Below the pieces are notes generated by a model that had not been told where the DNA came from, searched no databases, and saw only the letters and a program-made list of their open reading frames with translations. DNA of 64,000 nt from Marisa cornuarietis (lineage: Eukaryota > Mollusca > Gastropoda > Architaenioglossa > Ampullariidae), in the NCBI GenBank assembly GCA_004794655.1, contig SMMW01000640.1:476123-540122 (forward strand), written 5' to 3'. Below, piece by piece: positions 47,101-57,584 of this stretch. Numbering within the stretch: the first letter of the stretch is position 1; the number at the start of each line of letters is the position of its first letter. Made by a program: the position numbers and the translations under genes.

Positions 47101-48274
47101 TGAAAAAACGACATCTCCTTACAGTGCACCCATCGTGTTAGTAAGAAAGAAAGATGGACAAGTTAGGTTCTGTGTAGACTACAGACAGTTGAACTTAATC
47201 ACTGTGTTTGATGCTGAGCCACTGCCTGATATGGACTATCTATTTAGTCGACTGGCTCACGCCACCTGGTTTTCAAAAATTGATCTGGCCAAAGGATATT
47301 GGCAGATACCCGTCAATCCCAATGACAGGCAAAAACTTGCCTTTACTACACCTTACGGGCAGTACACGTGGCGTGTTATGCCATTTGGACTGAAGAATGC
47401 CGTGGGTGTCTTTAGTCGAATGATGCGAACGCTGTTGGAGCCACTAGACCGTATTGATATTCTGAACTTTATGGATGATATACTGATCGTCAGTGATTCG
47501 TGGGAACAGCACCTAGAAGCGCTGAACTTAGTGTTTAGTCGTCTAGAACAGACAGGGTTGACTGCTCGCCCTACAAAGTGTTCTTTGGGATGTGAGGAAT
47601 TAGAATACCTCGGACATAAAGTGGGTAGGGGTAAAATGTGGCCGGAAGAGTCAAAATTAGAGAAAATACAGAATGTCCGTACTCCAACTACAAAACGTGA
47701 AGTAAGAGCATTTTTGGGCCTTGTGGGTTTCTTTCGCCGATATGTGCCACACTTTGCCGAGATCGCTTTACCACTCACAGACCTAACCAAGAAGGTGAAA
47801 CCAAATAAAATAATATGGACTCCAGAGTGTGAAGAAGCTTACCAAACTCTAAAAGATCGTTTGTGTTCTCGCCCTATAATATCTCTCCCTGATGTACATC
47901 AGCAGTTTGTGCTACAGACAGATGCTTCTGATGTAGGGTTGGGAGCTGTACTGATGCAAGAACGAGAAGGAGCATTGAAACCCATCTACTACGCCAGCAA
48001 GAAACTGTCTGATGCAGAAAGGCGATATGCTGTTGTGGAAAGAGAATGTCTGGCGATTGTATGGGCCCTGAGAAAATTCGAGGTTTATTTGTATGGACGG
48101 GAATTTGTCCTGCAAACTGATCATCAGTCACTGAAGTATTTACAGAAAACAAAGACTGAGAACGGCAGACTTATGAGATGGGCCTTGTTGCTACAACCAT
48201 TCTCATTTGTTGTTCAAGTTATTCCTGGAAAGGAAAATGTGGGGGCTGATTACTTGAGCAGGTTTGCTCCTTAG
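44195..48274 (+). CDS. Gag(C-term)-PR-IN-RT-RH polyprotein of the LTR retrotransposon
   Basis: 1359 codons without a stop; the frame is also open upstream through the gag coiled-coil repeats, so the true translation does not begin here. Domains by residue: capsid-like region 30-220 (FLGRFECVAQLQNW); CCHC zinc knuckle 238-251; aspartic protease with DTGAD at 300; integrase zinc finger H2C2 from His499; integrase core D569, D629, E665 (D-x59-D-x35-E); GPY-type module around WRGPYEV; RT with DYRQLN, LAKGYWQ and catalytic FMDD at 1092-1095; RNase H with TDASDVGLGAVL from about 1241; ending ADYLSRFAP. All catalytic residues are present. The spacer between the integrase and RT modules is acidic (EEEGDDDELEP). 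The enzymes copy element RNA and insert the cDNA into the genome. Confidence 0.95.
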   Translation: MKLRERKFELEQEREKEIHCQQLEKGVVSSPSDPRIGTYRVKLPVFDETVEDLDTFLGRFECVAQLQNWDATSWGVMLGGQLRGRAAEVYLSLTDTERRDYNSVRVALREAFKLTPESYRCQFRKTRKLDRETFPQFVTRLTRYVERWLSLSGKETKYEDLLDLVLQEQMLEVVGGDMAVYLRQCLPKTVKEAAMLAERYADARRSVKRPSGVPYRTDSLPKDRSKLTEQAGTQQISCFNCGKPGHIKKDCTNRKQSFVPGNSSKVSVLMSDQSVQSEAGSYDPYCLATVGEQTVKAMRDTGADMLVVDASLVAQSDLLPIHRRIMMASKNEVHSCQTALVRLESPFYCGEAIAVVLAHLVVPVIIGNHIEQKDGTKVPVLVYPPLPPVTTPTVAVVTRAQAAREEQDARVPKPLKMTDSLLGEVTREDLHKLQLTGPELETLRQKAKEGKVEQSRKRGSIQFLWKNGTLMRQYTSDKGVYQQVCVPAALRQGLLRLSHDVPMAGHLGTQKTIDRLQANFYWPGMLSEVRRYVASCDACQRTLPKGRVSKVPLGQFPLIDEPFRRVAVDLVGPITPMSERKNRYILVAVDYATRYPEAVALPGIEAERIAESLWEIWTRLGVPKEILTDRGTQFVSELMRQVNKLLAIKGLTTTPYHAQCNGLVEKFNGTLKSMLRRLCQERPKDWDRFLPALLFAYREVPQGSLGFSPFELLYGRTVRGPLQILKELWTKNAPEEVKTTAQYVIDLRERLESTCAEAQKNLEKSAQRYAAAYNRQTKRRTFPVGSRVLLLLPTKSNKLEMAWRGPYEVKEKVNEMNYKIQVGDKLRLYHANLLKAYMEREADHPDTAKVSSEIPSSTVRVIMEEEGDDDELEPALRAEIPLPSLTSEEGPDNVKFGKGLNELQERQLAEICHKHARCLTDLPGSTDLEQFTLTLQDCQPVCVKPRSVPHSQVEIIKRELDSMMKLGVIEKTTSPYSAPIVLVRKKDGQVRFCVDYRQLNLITVFDAEPLPDMDYLFSRLAHATWFSKIDLAKGYWQIPVNPNDRQKLAFTTPYGQYTWRVMPFGLKNAVGVFSRMMRTLLEPLDRIDILNFMDDILIVSDSWEQHLEALNLVFSRLEQTGLTARPTKCSLGCEELEYLGHKVGRGKMWPEESKLEKIQNVRTPTTKREVRAFLGLVGFFRRYVPHFAEIALPLTDLTKKVKPNKIIWTPECEEAYQTLKDRLCSRPIISLPDVHQQFVLQTDASDVGLGAVLMQEREGALKPIYYASKKLSDAERRYAVVERECLAIVWALRKFEVYLYGREFVLQTDHQSLKYLQKTKTENGRLMRWALLLQPFSFVVQVIPGKENVGADYLSRFAP

Positions 48275-48300
48275 AAGCTTAACCAAGCCGTTGGTTGGTT

Positions 48301-48312
48301 TTGGTGGGGGGC
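48301..48312 (+). other. Polypurine tract
   Basis: A G-rich run, GGTGGGGGGC, lies just before the 3' LTR (48317), at the position of the plus-strand primer. Four or five non-purine bases (TATTT) separate it from the LTR, which is slightly unusual. Confidence 0.6.
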
Positions 48313-48316
48313 TATT

Positions 48317-49397
48317 TGTCACAAACCTGCTGTCTTAAAATTTTTTTTTTATTTTTATCCTGAAAGGGGACAGGTAACGGGACTGGAAGGGGGGAGGTGT
48401 GAGCGGAAGAGTTAATGTGTATCGGTGTGAGGTCTGAGTGGGTGAGTCAGTGCCGGGCCGTGATGGCCGGCCGGCTGCTTAATTAACTGGTGTGACAAGT
48501 TGTTTTAGGGGGATGGTGACGAAGGGAGAGAGTTTTGGGGTTTCTTTGTTTCTATTGTTTTCATTGATTTATGGTGATAAAGTCTGTTGTTGAGAAGATG
48601 GGATGGAAAGAATGAGAAGAGTGTTTCGGTGTACTTTGATTTTATTCGTATGCTGGTTCTCCTTGACGGGAGCGGGGAAACTTGACGGTCTCCTCGGGCG
48701 TTGGGAAAGTCTTGACCAGACTTTATGTACCAAGTCCTGACCAGGCTTGTGTTTATTTAGCAAGTCTTGAACAGACTTGAGTAAAATTTGTCATTTAAAC
48801 CTGTTGAGGTGAGTGTATGTCTATGTTACTTACTGATTTTAAATGGTGGAGTTTGAGAGAGTGATTAATATAATTTTTGTATGAGATAAATAGATGAATG
48901 TATGTTATTGTAGTGGGGGAGGGAAATATTTAGATATTGATATATTGTGGGTTAAATATGGTTATTTTCTGTCTAGGTTTACTATTTTTTTTTTATTTCA
49001 TTTTTTTTATTCATTCATCTGGACAATTGACTGTGCATTCGTTGGCGGTCGGGACTGGGGGCGTGCATGATTCAGAAGAGACAGCACCAGGACCGGAGAC
49101 TGTGTGGTGTGATTTGTGTTGGGTTTCTTTTCTTTTCTGAAGACTGTGTTTGGGAGGACTGTGCCTTCAGGAGTGGAGGACTGCGCCTTTATGAGTGAGG
49201 GGAATATTATGTTTGAAGGAACTAAGGGTGAACATTGAATTTTTGACTGTGTTTAGTTGTTATTTTGAATTTAGATTTTTTTGTTTAGTTAATTATTAAT
49301 TCTTCTTTTCAATTATATTTGTCTTTAAATTCAAATTGTGTTTGTTGTTTTAATAGTTACTGACTCGTCTGAAAGGCACTGTAGAGTGCAGGTGACA
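48317..49397 (+). repeat. 3' LTR (1081 bp)
   Basis: The same sequence as 42515-43595 as far as I can read, ending GTGACA and followed by the ACCGG duplication (49398-49402). Confidence 0.97.
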
Positions 49398-49402
49398 ACC
49401 GG

Positions 49403-50550
49403 ACTAACTTGCCGTCTGCTAAAGATTGCGACTGTTACCACCTGTGTGATTTAGTTTTCTTTTGACACCTTTATGACACATGATAGAGTTGACACTAAGA
49501 TAGAGTTGACACTAAGATAGAGTTGACACTAAGGACTGTCAGCAGCTTTCAACGCTGCATGTGGGTCACCTTTGACCTCAATAGGTTATTATTATTGGTG
49601 AACACCAATGATACGAATACCACACTTTCTTTAAAAATTGTTCTTACATCACGAACTGTATACAGTTAATATATCTACAGCATGCATGGTGCATGCAGTG
49701 TGTACACCTTGTGCAGTGGGTGCATATTGTGTAGAGTTTGTGCGTCGTGTATATCGTGTACAGAGTGTAAATATTGATGTGTTTATATCGTATACAATGC
49801 ATCCATATCGTAAATAGTTAATGAATATCATGCACAGTGTGAACCTATCGTGTACAGTGGGTGCACATCGTGTACAGTGCGTACATCGTGCTGTACAATT
49901 TCAATTTGTCAGCCTACCTATCCTTCTTTATTCTGTTTTTTTTCTCTTTGATAATTTTTTCGTCCTCTTATTTTATTTTCTGAGACATTTGAACACATTA
50001 ATTAAATGAATGACTCAAGCGGTAACCATTCACATTTCCAAATCTTAATTGATGCCAACACCCACATCCAGTAAAGGGAGTAGCACGTGAGATCAGGCGT
50101 GGCGGAGAGGAAGGTAAGTTGTGATCTGACTGGGGTATTGTGGGACAACAGGGTGTGTGAGCGAGCTGTCAGTCCTGCTCCGATGTTCATTGCTTCACGA
50201 CGATTGTAATTGGTTGGATTTGATTTTAATTACTTGGGATCCGCAATCGGTTCAGTACGAACACTGCAGCTGGATACCTGATATGTTACAGACGGTTAGA
50301 CCGCCACAACTGCTTACAACCTTGACAGGAAGTTCCCACCACATTATGGCGGCTGGGTGCGCTAGGTGAGACACAGGTGGCGAACATTCCAGTGCACATT
50401 CACACGGGTCATTCGGTACTCCCCACCCGAAGCAGAATGGGTGAATAGTTTGGGAGGGGTGTGAAGTGGGAAGAGGGACATAAGAGATCTTTTCAACTTG
50501 ACCGTGACTTTCAGTAAAATTTGAACATTTTGCTAAGATTGAGTACATCT
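49403..50550. other. Non-coding stretch after the LTR retrotransposon
   Basis: It holds three perfect copies of a 17-bp unit, GATAGAGTTGACACTAA (49482-49532), and a degenerate array of TCGTGTACAGTG-type words, roughly 20 bp each (about 49690-49890). No gene is recognised; open frames are short and unlike known proteins. Confidence 0.55.
49482..49532 (+). repeat. Three-copy 17-bp tandem repeat
   Basis: GATAGAGTTGACACTAA is repeated three times without change at 49482, 49499 and 49516. Confidence 0.95.
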
Positions 50551-51005
50551 GTACGACAGTAAGTGTGGTAATGTGCAATCATTGTTAAATACATCTGTAC
50601 GACAGTAAGTGTGGTAATGTGCAATCATTGTTAAATACATCTGTATGACAGTAAGTGTGGTAATGTGCAATCATTGTTAAATACATCTGTATGACAGTAC
50701 GTGTGGTAATGTGCAATCATTGTTAAATACATCTGTACGACAGTAAGTGTGGTAATGTGCAATCATTGTTAAATACATCTGTATGACAGTACGTGTGGTA
50801 ATGTGCAATCATTGTTAAATACATCTGTACGACAGTAAGTGTGGTAATGTGCAATCATTGTTAAATACATCTGTATGACAGTACGTGTGGTAATGTGCAA
50901 TCATTGTTAAATACATCTGTATGACAGTAAGTGTGGTAATGTGCAATCATTGTTAAATACATCTGTACGACAGTAAGTGTGGTTATGTGCAATCATTGTT
51001 AAATT
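50551..51005 (+). repeat. Ten-copy 46-bp minisatellite
   Basis: Units start every 46 bp from 50551 to 50965 (for example GTACGACAGTAAGTGTGGTA). Two variants, GTACGACAGTAAG and GTATGACAGTACG, alternate in the middle copies (units 4-8), indicating dimer-level amplification. Confidence 0.97.
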
Positions 51006-51182
51006 CTATGAGTGCAATCTTATTTGATAATGTTTGATGGAGTACTTCAGCTATTCTGGAACCCTATTTAAGATGGTGTATTTCTATAGCTACTTTTATT
51101 GGAACTCTCAACATAGACATCACTTTAGCTGATTTGCTACAGAACAGACAATGAAGATGAACTCAAAGGTCAGGGTATAGCA

Positions 51183-52520
51183 TGGTGTCAGACAAAATGA
51201 GAGCAGCCTATAGCAGAATGTCAGACATGAGAGCAGCCTATAGCAGAATGTCAGACATGAGAGCAGCCTATAGCAGAATGTCAGACATGAGAGCAGCCTA
51301 TAGCAGAATGTCAGACATGAGAGCAGCCTATAGCAGAATGTCAGACATGAGAGCAGCCTATAGCAGAATGTCAGACATGAGACAGCCTATAGCAGAATGT
51401 CAGACAAAACAAGAGCAGCCTATAGCAGAATGTCAGACAAAACAAGAGCAGCCTATAGCAGAATGTCAGACAAAAATGAGAGCAGCCTATAGCAGAATGT
51501 CAGACAAAATGAGAGCAGCCTATAGCAGAATGTCAGACAAAATGAGAGCAGCATATAGCAGAATGTCACACAAAATGAGAGCAGCATATAGCAGAATGTC
51601 ACACAAAATGAGAGCAGCCTATAGCAGAATGTCAGACAACATGAGGGCAGCATATAGCAGAATGTCAGACAATATGAGGGCAGCATATAGCAGAATGTCA
51701 GACAATATGAGGGCAGCATATAGCAGAATGTCAGACAAAATGAGGGCAGCATATACCAGAATGTCAGACAACATGAGGGCAGCATATAGCAGAATGTCAG
51801 ACAATATGAGGGCAGCCTATAGCAGAATGTCAGACAAAATGAGGGCAGCCTATAGCAGAATGTCAGACATGAGACAGCCTATAGCAGAATGTCAGACATG
51901 AGACAGCCTATAGCAGAATGTCAGACAAAACAAGAGCAGCCTATAGCAGAATGTCAGACAAAACAAGAGCAGCCTATAGCAGAATGTCAGACAAAAATGA
52001 GAGCAGCCTATAGCAGAATGTCACACAAAATGAGAGCAGCATATAGCAGAATGTCACACAAAATGAGAGCAGCACATAGCAGAATGTCACACAAAATGAG
52101 AGCAGCCTATAGCAGAATGTCAGACAACATGAGGGCAGCATATAGCAGAATGTCAGACAATATGAGGGCAGCATATAGCAGAATGTCAGACAATATGAGG
52201 GCAGCATATAGCAGAATGTCAGACAAAATGAGAGCAGCATATAGCAGAATGTCACACAAAATGAGAGCAGCCTATAATAGAATGTCAGACAACATGAGGG
52301 CAGCATATAGCAGAATGTCAGACAATATGAGGGCAGCATATAGCAGAATGTCAGACAATATGAGGGCAGCATATAGCAGAATGTCAGACAATATGAGGGC
52401 AGCATATAGCAGAATGTCAGACAATATGAGGGCAGCATGTAGCAGAATGTCAGACAATATGAGGGCAGCATATAGCAGAATGTCAGACAATATGAGGGCA
52501 GCATATAGCAGAATGTCAGA
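51183..52520 (+). repeat. About 42-copy 30/33-bp minisatellite
   Basis: The core ATGAGAGCAGCCTATAGCAG then AATGTCAGAC (30 bp) is repeated, with a three-base AAA, AAC or AAT spacer making 33 bp in most copies. Variants include CATATAG for CCTATAG, CACACAAA for CAGACAAA, and GACAAAACAAGAG. A block from about 51374 recurs from about 51896, so there is a roughly 522-bp higher-order duplication. Because units are multiples of three, long frames arise on both strands (period MRAAYSRMSDN on plus). No promoter, signal or non-repeat domain supports a gene. Confidence 0.95.
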
Positions 52521-53501
52521 CAGGCTCTTTGTAACCTCATCCGTGAGGTCCTGTAGTAGCTACGTTTTGCCCTCCTGACGTAAGACGTAGAAAACAATTA
52601 CGTCTTTAGTCAGTTTAGTGAACTTTCACTAAACGCCGGACATGAAGGGGAAACTAATGTCGTTGTTAGCATTCTTATTTTCTTGGATTATACTAGAAAT
52701 AAATATTTGAAAATTAACTTGCAAGTAAGTTATGCAGAGGGAAATATTTTAGGCAAGTTGTAGCAGTTACTTCTAAAAAAAATTATCGACTTGTAATAAA
52801 AAAAAATCAACTAAAGAGTATTCAAATGACTTTTATTTCCATAAATATAGTTTTTTGTAACAAATGTGGTTTAAAAGTAGATTGCGATGACATTTTTTAC
52901 ATGTTACTATTGTTTTTCATTGTTGTTTCGTGCATACTGTATAAACAAGTGGGTTTGACCCACAACAAGCAAACAATACCACCAGCCTGACAGGTTGTAC
53001 AGTATGCAGTACAAGTGTCTTACACTTACTTTCCAACAGCCTTACCGCTGCAATAGGAGTATTTGTGTTGTCCCCAGATCTCATGTTAATACATCTGTAG
53101 ACTACAACTTACCACAGGGATTGTCTACCCCTTCACACCTTGAAAGACCAGTTAAACCGCGTCATTGCATTTAATACACGCAGAACGTATAGCAACCTTT
53201 AGTTAGTTATTAATTGTAGGAACAAATTACAGTAGCTTTTGTTAATTATTGATGCTTGAAACCACTTTCAGAATGTCATGTCAGACATGTCAAAATATGA
53301 CATCCTCCTGCTCTTGTCATTTTAGATGGTCGCGGTGACAGAAAGTAATTTTTCTGTATGAAAGCTTGTTCTGTTTTTTATGTATTACTACTTAAATTTA
53401 CCGAATATTTTCTTATTAGTTGTTGAATCAAGGTCAGTCGCTTATTTAACCGATTTGTCTAACTTTCATTGTCTCAGATTTGTGTAATTACCTTGCATTT
53501 A

Positions 53502-53502
53502 T

Positions 53503-53536
<34 letters not shown>

Positions 53537-53560
53537 GAAATATATATATATATATATATT
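53502..53560. repeat. (GT)n followed by (AT)n microsatellite
   Basis: A GT run to 53533, then a short AGAA interruption and an AT run to about 53560. Confidence 0.95.
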
Positions 53561-54757
53561 GATAGAGAGTGTAAAAGTATACTAAATGCACATGACGAAA
53601 AGTGTTTATGCGACATGTTGTCGAAAGACATTAATTCATGTTCATATCTGTACCTGCAGGATGTCAGCTGCAGCCTAAGAATGCAGAGCTGGGGCGATAC
53701 ATTTTTTTCTCATTGTAGTTTGTGTATAAACGTATTGATACAAATAGAATGACTCCCCACTGGGCCACCTACACCACCCGAAGACGAGGACCAGCATCAC
53801 GTGGTTATGTTTGATGCCACAAAGGGACTCAGTCTCACCATATGCTTCAATAAGACAGAACAAGAACACTGCTCATTCCCTGGTTCAACTTAGATAATTA
53901 TCAGTATTCGTACAAAAACCAAGTATTTAACGGTAATAAACACAACAGCAATGAGAATGATTTGAGTTCCTGTAAATTACCTGCACAGCAATTAAAAAAA
54001 TCGACAGACCCAGAGTTTACCTACTGTGCAATTTATTTTATTGAATATCTGCTGAATTGTATATTATTTCCTTTACACACCACTAAATGCGGACTCAGAG
54101 CGCATCAGTGTCACATGTGTGAGGCTCTGGCTCTGTCACATTGCATGTTATGGTGACATCAGGTCCCCACAATTACTGTAGTGACTGTACCTACCAATAA
54201 TGTATGTCATTATTCATCTGCTTGCTTTGTAAACAACTAATGTGAGCTAAAAGGCCAAACAGAACATGACGAGTCGCATCCATCATCATGTCGCTTGGTG
54301 GCCACTCAACACAACGCGCAGAAGCAAGAGGACTGCTGCTTGTCTATAAAAGGCGATGGCTACTGTGCCCCCCCCCCCGTCATACACACAACCTCTTACC
54401 CCTCCCTTACCTCAGCGCACGTGTCATGGCAGTGACAAGCTGCACGTCAGCTTACGTAATGTCACAGCGGGACTGACACAGTTCTCGTCACGCCTCGTCA
54501 GCCACGTGCCTGTGTGTCACGATAAGGAGGAGAGAACGATGACAGGGTGGTGTTGGGAGGAGGTGTCTGGGGGATGTGTGGGGTAGGGGGTGGGGGTAGT
54601 TGTGTGGGAGATGTGTACGAAGTGAAGATTGATGATGTTAGCAGCTGTGATGATACAAACTTTGACTGAGCTTGACTACAACTCGTGTGTATCGCATGGC
54701 TGCTCGCTACCATAACATCGCCTGTCAGTTCATCTACTGTGCGTCTCAACAGACTAT

Positions 54758-54863
54758 AGTTATATAATGCTTTATATTATACGTATTATATAACGCCTTA
54801 TATTATACTTGTAATAGAACGCCTTGTTTTATACTTGTTAAAGAACGCCTTATTGTATACTTT
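54758..54863 (+). repeat. Four-copy tandem repeat, about 28 bp
   Basis: The unit AACGCCTTATATTATACTTG then TAATAG recurs with changes at about 54793, 54821 and 54848, with a degraded first copy before them. Confidence 0.75.
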
Positions 54864-55212
54864 GAAAAACACAAACTAAGAAGGCCACTCATATAATAAG
54901 CACTTACAGTGTCGACATTTTTCACTCATTGAAATGATAACTCAGTGATACTACAAAGTGTATATAATCAGTTCTATGCCATCTACACTACTGTGTAGCT
55001 ATATTGATGGACATGTCCTTCTCCTCTATTGTACTGTGTCGCTATATTTATTGACACTTCTATCTCATCTACTATATTGTGTCACTGTATTCATTGACAC
55101 CTACATGTTATCCACGACCCACAATCGTTGTATTTATAAAGACCTCATGTTATACATCTCCGTCTCATTTACTATCAGTTGGTGACACCTCTGTCTCAGT
55201 GTATAGGGTATA

Positions 55213-55213
55213 G

Positions 55214-55279
<66 letters not shown>
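55213..55279. repeat. (GT)n microsatellite
   Basis: About 67 bp of GT with one GC interruption near the start. Confidence 0.97.
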
Positions 55280-55280
<1 letters not shown>

Positions 55281-55860
55281 TATAAGAATTACCGAGAAAT
55301 GGCAGCGGACCTTACAAACATACACGAAAGCAGGGCTAGTGTCTACAAGGGGAGGCAAATGTGCATGACACGAGTTATTCGCCCAGCCGCACCGGGGGAA
55401 CTTCAACAGCTGTTACGACGCATTGCAACCGAAGGAGCGAGTCCTGTTCACCGACACACACACACAGAGATTCAGAGATGAAAAGAGCCGGCACCTCGAG
55501 TAATGAGATCGGCAAGATGTTTGTGTTTATTGCGCTGCACTTTGTGGGTGACTGTAAAACCTCTACCCCGCCCATCTAGCAGACGGGTACCTCATTTATT
55601 AGGGGCGATAAAACTCGGCGGAAGCCGGGTATTTGCCCCGTATTTCACCTACACTGTCCTACACAAGATAAACACCCACTATATGTGTGTCTTCTAAATT
55701 AACAAAAACCATTGTTGTTTAAACGGGGGTTGAATCCACACTCATCCCACGTAGATTTAATTTTATTTTTGTAAATGACCGCGTGGTCTGATAGTTGTGG
55801 GGTCAAGAAGGAAAATAGGTTTCATCTTCAAAAGTGTACCTTCCCAATATCCCACCCACT

Positions 55861-55862
55861 CC

Positions 55863-55915
<53 letters not shown>
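55861..55915. repeat. (CT)n(AC)n compound microsatellite
   Basis: A CT run to about 55881 runs directly into an AC run ending near 55915. Confidence 0.96.
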
Positions 55916-55917
<2 letters not shown>

Positions 55918-57272
55918 TCAACAAGTCATACAGATTGCTTGGTCATGTTTTACTGATTGTTTTCTGGACCAAGTACAAGACAATTTAAATTACTTCCGAC
56001 TATTCATACTCGACATCCATCTACGTTCAGAAAATACAGTTAAAAATAAACACCGTTGTTTGTGCCTGTGCTTGAGGACTCACCAGGCGGGCGACCAACA
56101 CCGACAGGGGTCGGGGAATAATATGAAATCTCAGGAAATATTCACAACACTAAGCTGCGTTAAGCCCCTCTCTGGAGTAGTTTCAAATTCCCAAAATTAC
56201 TTAAATTAAGTATTAATCAGGCTAACATCCAGATATAAAAACTGCTATTCACACAGTAATCACTTTAAATAAATTACTTCTACATCCAGACATGAATACT
56301 ATGAATACTTTAACAATTCACTTGCAATCCTAATCTCAATTCTAGTGAAGCGGTCACAACTATAAGTTGAGCATCCTCCTTGTCAAATAACACTCAGGTT
56401 TATAAGTTGGCTGTCAAAGGTCAGGATGGGATCAAAGTGTCTTTCGCCACTTGATCGAACGACTTCACAACTGTACACAAAACATGTTAGGAGGAGCTGC
56501 AGGCTGCCAATGTCCGGGTCACGTGATGTCAGGCTTGTCTCAGGCACAGGGTGGCGCAGGTCAGACGGAATGGAAGTCCATTCACCGGCGGTTTGTTTGG
56601 CCCTGTGGACAAATGACAACGACCTCGTGTAATCAGAAAGGTCAGGGTCAATACCACAACACCTTCAACACTCAGGTGCTTCCTTAGGCCGCTGTAATAT
56701 AGCGTATATAGTATATAGTATATAGTATATAGTATGGTACAAGAAAGTACAACAGTCACATCTATTGCATTGTGCACCACCAGACTTGGCAGATGTATAT
56801 AAAAGTCATCCCTACCTATATAGTACAAGAACTGTTTGTAACAACTTGCTTGCTGTGGTTATTACCTGCCCCTCCAGATGCATGAAAGCGTTTTAAAGAA
56901 GCGATTGTGGTATGCTGAAAATATGAATGTACCTTATTGTACAATACAATCATAAACAATTAAACTGTAGTGATACATATCCTTATATTCACGCCACCGA
57001 GATATTTTCTTGTAGTCTAAGGATGCGTTCTAATTTGGTCAGATTGAACAATTCACAAATAATTTCACTCCCAAAAGAACTAGACCAGTCAAATCTGGGT
57101 ATAGACTGCTAGAGTATTCCCCCGCTACCCGGTATACTTGAAAAACATGTTTCAGCAAATCTGTCAAGTATTCGCTGAGGTACAGAAGAAAGCGCATCCA
57201 AAAGAGTTTTACGGGGGAAAAGTTTTTTTTTTAAACACCAAGTAGGAACAATGGAGATTTGTGGTTTGTGAT

Positions 57273-57584
57273 GCTACGTGGCTGATACGTTATCAATAGC
57301 TACGTGGCTGATACGTTATAAATAGCTACGTGGCTGATACGTTATAAATAGCTACGTGGCTGATACGTTATAAATAGCTACGTGGCTGATACGTTATAAA
57401 TAGCTACGTGGCTGATACGTTATAAATAGCTACGTGGCTGATACGTTATAAATAGCTACGTGGCTGATACGTTATAAATAGCTACGTGGCTGATACGTTA
57501 TAAATAGCTACGTGGCTGATACGTTATAAATAGCTACGTGGCTGATACGTTATAAATAGCTACGTGGCTGATACGTTATCAATA
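57273..57584 (+). repeat. Twelve-copy 26-bp minisatellite with a TATA-like word in each unit
   Basis: Units start every 26 bp from 57273 to 57559 and read GCTACGTGGCTGATACGTTA then TAAATA. Units 2-11 contain TATAAATA; the first and last units both have TATCAATA instead. Each unit also has two ACGT palindromes. Homogeneity is very high, so the array is young. Confidence 0.97.

Larger units (their letters stand above)
42515..49397 (+). mobile_element. Full-length Ty3/gypsy LTR retrotransposon with Gmr1-type domain order
   Basis: 6883 bp: 5' LTR, tRNA-Pro-type primer-binding site, gag, protease, integrase, reverse transcriptase, RNase H, polypurine tract, 3' LTR. The LTRs begin TGTCAC and end GTGACA and look identical throughout. 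There is no env frame: the polyprotein stop (48274) is 43 bp from the 3' LTR. Integrase before RT is shared with Copia and with the Gmr1 clade of Ty3/gypsy. The RT/RNase H wording (FCVDYRQLN, FMDDILI, FLGLVGFFRRYVP) and the integrase H2C2 and GPY modules are Ty3/gypsy-like, so Gmr1 is the best fit. Coding is interrupted once, within gag. Confidence 0.96.
52521..57272. other. Non-coding, repeat-rich stretch
   Basis: I see no supportable gene. It contains microsatellites (53502-53560, 55213-55279, 55861-55915), a four-copy AACGCCTT repeat (54758-54863), a loose roughly 50-bp repeat around CTATATTGTGTCACTGTATT (about 54995-55110), and a short TATATAG run (56700-56735). Confidence 0.5.

Noticed and set aside
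48275..48316. Search for an env gene
   Set aside because: Only 42 bp separate the polyprotein stop from the 3' LTR, so there is no room for an envelope gene.
50551..51005. Possible CRISPR-like direct repeats
   Set aside because: Units are contiguous with no unique spacers and the DNA is eukaryotic; these are minisatellites.
51974..52597. 207-codon minus frame rich in Leu, Cys and Tyr
   Set aside because: It is the complement of the 30/33-bp minisatellite and membrane-like only because of the repeat sequence.
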